64,000 nt of DNA, taken from positions 186,001-250,000 of the forward strand of contig NZ_JAFBDQ010000001.1 of the NCBI RefSeq assembly GCF_016908315.1. The letters run 5' to 3'. The stretch is from Halanaerobacter jeridensis. Lineage in GTDB: Bacteria > Bacillota > Halanaerobiia > Halobacteroidales > Halobacteroidaceae. Shown here one piece after another: positions 63,740 through 64,000 of this stretch. Below the pieces are notes generated by a model that worked only from the letters and a program-made list of their open reading frames with translations, was not told the origin of the DNA and made no database searches. Each line of letters begins with the position of its first letter. Positions within the stretch are counted from its first letter, which is position 1. Made by a program: the position numbers and the translations under genes.

Positions 63740-64000
63740 ATGAAAAAATTAGATGATGATAAGGTAGCAGAGAAAGTGTTTCAAAGTAGAGATTCTAAAG
63801 GCCGAGTAGCTCGAGATATAATTAAAGAGATTAAGAAATTAATTAAGCAAAATAAAAAAGAACTATCGTCAGAACAATATTTTAGTTATCAAGCAGTAGA
63901 GAATATTGATGGAGATTATTATTTACTGCGTGAAGATGAAAATTTAACACCTTTAAAAGAGTATTTGAATTCTAATGAAGTAGGAATAAAAAGAATTGTT
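63740..64000 (+). CDS. Partial hypothetical protein, cut by the window edge
   Basis: ATG 63740 opens a frame of 87 codons with no stop before the window ends. RBS GGAGGT lies about 8 bases upstream. The protein begins MKKLDDDKVAEKVFQSRDSKG and has a Lys/Arg-rich helix (RVARDIIKEIKKLIKQNKKE), then QYFSYQAVENIDGDYYLLRE. No family is recognised. Confidence 0.55.
   Translation, partial: MKKLDDDKVAEKVFQSRDSKGRVARDIIKEIKKLIKQNKKELSSEQYFSYQAVENIDGDYYLLREDENLTPLKEYLNSNEVGIKRIV

Overview
The window looks like a low-GC chromosomal segment from an anaerobic, spore-forming, probably diderm Firmicute of the Halanaerobiales/Halobacteroidaceae type. This placement is inferred, not searched. Supporting signs are: AT-rich DNA with AGGAGG-type ribosome binding sites; sigG, a YlmC/YmxH protein and two SleB-type hydrolases (sporulation and germination); a PolC-type polymerase III; many acidic, Glu/Asp-rich proteins; and a patatin protein whose C-terminus looks like an outer-membrane beta-barrel. 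No rRNA, phage, insertion sequence or CRISPR array was seen. One tRNA (Arg, CCT) is present.

Layout. 1-300: a tandem 140-bp structured repeat of unknown identity. 355-5229: zinc-ribbon protein, HD hydrolase, ispG, proS, mgtC-like. 5243-18573: the information-processing block polC, then rimP-nusA-infB-rbfA-nrnA-ribF, then rpsO and pnp. ylxR, ylxQ and truB are absent from their usual places, and a 189-bp palindromic element lies before rpsO. 18805-27901: nfo (apparently with a rare AUU/AUC start), two cell-wall hydrolases, a histidine phosphatase, a PilZ protein, an MFS transporter, sigG, ylmC, nrdR (Shine-Dalgarno inside a hairpin), a UDG-like protein and a TPR protein. 27954-33864: a T-box-controlled DAHP synthase, a flippase-like membrane protein, a dead-phosphoesterase/glycosyltransferase fusion and a LarA-family protein. 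33927-39971: Hsp20, a hypothetical protein, two large PAS-GGDEF sensors, tRNA-Arg and a c-di-GMP-I-like riboswitch. 40234-44319: cofG-cofH, a DICT-domain protein and a YuiF-like transporter. 44465-48704: L,D-transpeptidase, a solute-binding protein and a divergent LysR/YeiH pair. 48966-49934: a CBS-GGDEF gene broken by two in-frame TAG codons. 50146-63594: pullulanase, metA, patatin/barrel protein, response regulator, and an alpha-glucan cluster (GH13, MFS, DUF362 ferredoxin, LacI, GH4). A truncated unknown gene runs off the right edge.

The window is rich in c-di-GMP signalling: a PilZ receptor, two intact GGDEF proteins, one GGDEF gene with TAG codons, one degenerate-GGDEF response regulator, a riboswitch and a DICT sensor. 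The glucan cluster has a strong promoter with a CG-centred palindrome just downstream, a likely operator for the LacI protein encoded in the same cluster.

Most interesting leads: (1) the CBS-GGDEF gene with two in-frame TAG codons and otherwise intact coding; (2) a membrane glycosyltransferase fused to a phosphoesterase domain that has lost its metal ligands; (3) cofG/cofH in a low-GC Firmicute next to a DICT protein; (4) the tandem structured repeat at the left edge; (5) the barrel-type patatin.
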